A stretch of 7,457 nt of DNA from UMGS1696 sp964621165. Lineage in GTDB: Bacteria; Bacillota; Clostridia; Oscillospirales; CAG-272. The stretch lies in the NCBI GenBank assembly GCA_964621165.1, contig CAZULC010000031.1:1-7457 (forward strand). The letters run 5' to 3'. Under the pieces are notes generated by a model, which was given only the letters and a program-made list of their open reading frames with translations, had not been told where the DNA came from and searched no databases. This document shows positions 6,644 through 7,457 of this stretch, piece after piece. The position numbers and the translations under genes are program-made. The stretch's first letter is position 1, and every line of letters begins with the position of its first letter.

Positions 6644-7457
6644 ATGGCATTATTTGAAGGCTACGAAAGACGCGTTGACAAGATCATGGGTGTTCTTGCC
6701 GAATACGGTATTTCCTCCATTGAAGAATGCAAGGATATCACACTTGCAAAAGGCATTGACTGCGACAAAATCGTTCGCGAAACACAGCCTATCTGCTTTG
6801 AAAACGCCGTTTGGGCTTACACCATCGGCGCTGCTATCGCTATCAAAAAGGGCTGCACAAAGGCTTCTGACGCCGCTGCCGCTATCGGTATCGGACTCCA
6901 GTCCTTCTGCATTCCCGGCTCCGTTGCTGAAAACCGCAAAGTAGGTCTTGGACACGGAAACCTTGGCTCTATGCTTCTCTCCGAAGAAACCGACTGCTTC
7001 TGCTTCCTCGCAGGTCACGAATCCTTTGCCGCCGCTGAAGGCGCTATCAAGATTGCCCTCAACGCGAACAAGGTCAGAGTTAAACCCCTCCGCGTTATCC
7101 TCAACGGTCTCGGCAAGGACGCGGCTTATATCATTTCCAGAATCAACGGATTTACATATGTAAAGACTGAATTCGACCCCTACACCGAAGAAGTAAAGGT
7201 TGTTTCCGAAACTCCCTACTCCGACGGTCCGAGAGCTGACGTAAAGTGCTACGGCGCTGACAATGTTCCCGAAGGCGTTGCTATTATGAAGCTGGAAAAC
7301 GTCGGTGTATCCATCACCGGCAACTCCACCAACCCCACAAGATTCCAACATCCTGTTGCAGGAACATACAAGAAGTGGTGTGTTGAAAACGGCAAGAAGT
7401 ACTTTTCCGTTGCTTCCGGCGGCGGTACGGGACGTACTCTCCACCCGGACAACATGG
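6644..7457 (+). CDS. GGGtGRT-family protein (partial, 3' end beyond window)
   Basis: The frame is open from ATG 6644 (AAGGAGG at 6629-6635, 8 bases upstream) to the window edge, giving 271 residues without a stop. The family-defining motif GGGTGRT is at 259-265, in the context ASGGGTGRTLHPDNM. As I recall, the family is about 330 residues, so roughly 60 are missing. Visible features are an acidic and helical N-terminus, an Ala/Gly-rich segment (62-85), VGLGHGNLGSMLL (100-112), a C118-F-C120 pair and nine cysteines in all (29, 40, 51, 71, 89, 118, 120, 202, 246). No signal peptide is seen. The function of the family is not established. Pairing with a NifU-like scaffold and the many cysteines suggest an Fe-S link, which is inference. 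Codon choice is strongly biased (CTC, GGC, GAC), as in the upstream gene, which hints at high expression. Confidence 0.92.
   Translation, partial: MALFEGYERRVDKIMGVLAEYGISSIEECKDITLAKGIDCDKIVRETQPICFENAVWAYTIGAAIAIKKGCTKASDAAAAIGIGLQSFCIPGSVAENRKVGLGHGNLGSMLLSEETDCFCFLAGHESFAAAEGAIKIALNANKVRVKPLRVILNGLGKDAAYIISRINGFTYVKTEFDPYTEEVKVVSETPYSDGPRADVKCYGADNVPEGVAIMKLENVGVSITGNSTNPTRFQHPVAGTYKKWCVENGKKYFSVASGGGTGRTLHPDNM

Noticed and set aside
6650..7444. Long antisense open frame of 264 codons opposite the GGGtGRT gene
   Set aside because: It lacks a ribosome site and any recognisable family, and is explained by strong codon bias in the sense gene, which carries the family motif.

Overview
The window looks like a chromosomal segment of a low-to-moderate GC Firmicute, most likely a gut-type Clostridia (Ruminococcaceae/Oscillospiraceae-like). 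The reasons are sigma-A style promoters with strong AGGAGG-type ribosome sites, a DegV-DAK2 (FakB-FakA type) pair, a small DGPT-motif membrane peptide and a NifU-like/GGGtGRT pair. The organism is an inference from gene content; nothing here fixes a species. No rRNA, tRNA, CRISPR array or insertion sequence was found.

Left part (1-2641, minus strand): three genes read leftward from a promoter near 2666-2694. In transcription order they are a polytopic membrane protein, an aminoglycoside-phosphotransferase-fold kinase and a LytTR response regulator. The membrane protein and the regulator each carry two apparent lesions: one in-frame stop close to the start and one frameshift further down. The kinase between them is intact. 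Either the operon is decaying or the assembly has local errors.

Divergent intergenic region (2642-2879): AT-rich, with back-to-back promoters, one leftward (TGGAAA-17-TATAAT) and one rightward (TTGCTA-17-TATAAT).

Centre (2880-5539, plus strand): a DegV-family lipid-binding protein followed after 2 bases by a FakA-type DAK2 kinase. By family knowledge the DegV protein presents a fatty acid and FakA phosphorylates it, feeding exogenous fatty acids into phospholipid synthesis.

Small gene (5557-5807): a 46-residue single-span membrane peptide ending in a DGPTAV motif, with its own promoter, ribosome site and probable terminator.

Right part (5853-7457, plus strand): a promoter with an overlapping inverted repeat, then a NifU-like Fe-S scaffold protein and a GGGtGRT-family protein that runs off the right edge. 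This two-gene operon is the best candidate in the window for a poorly described system, because the GGGtGRT family has no established function.
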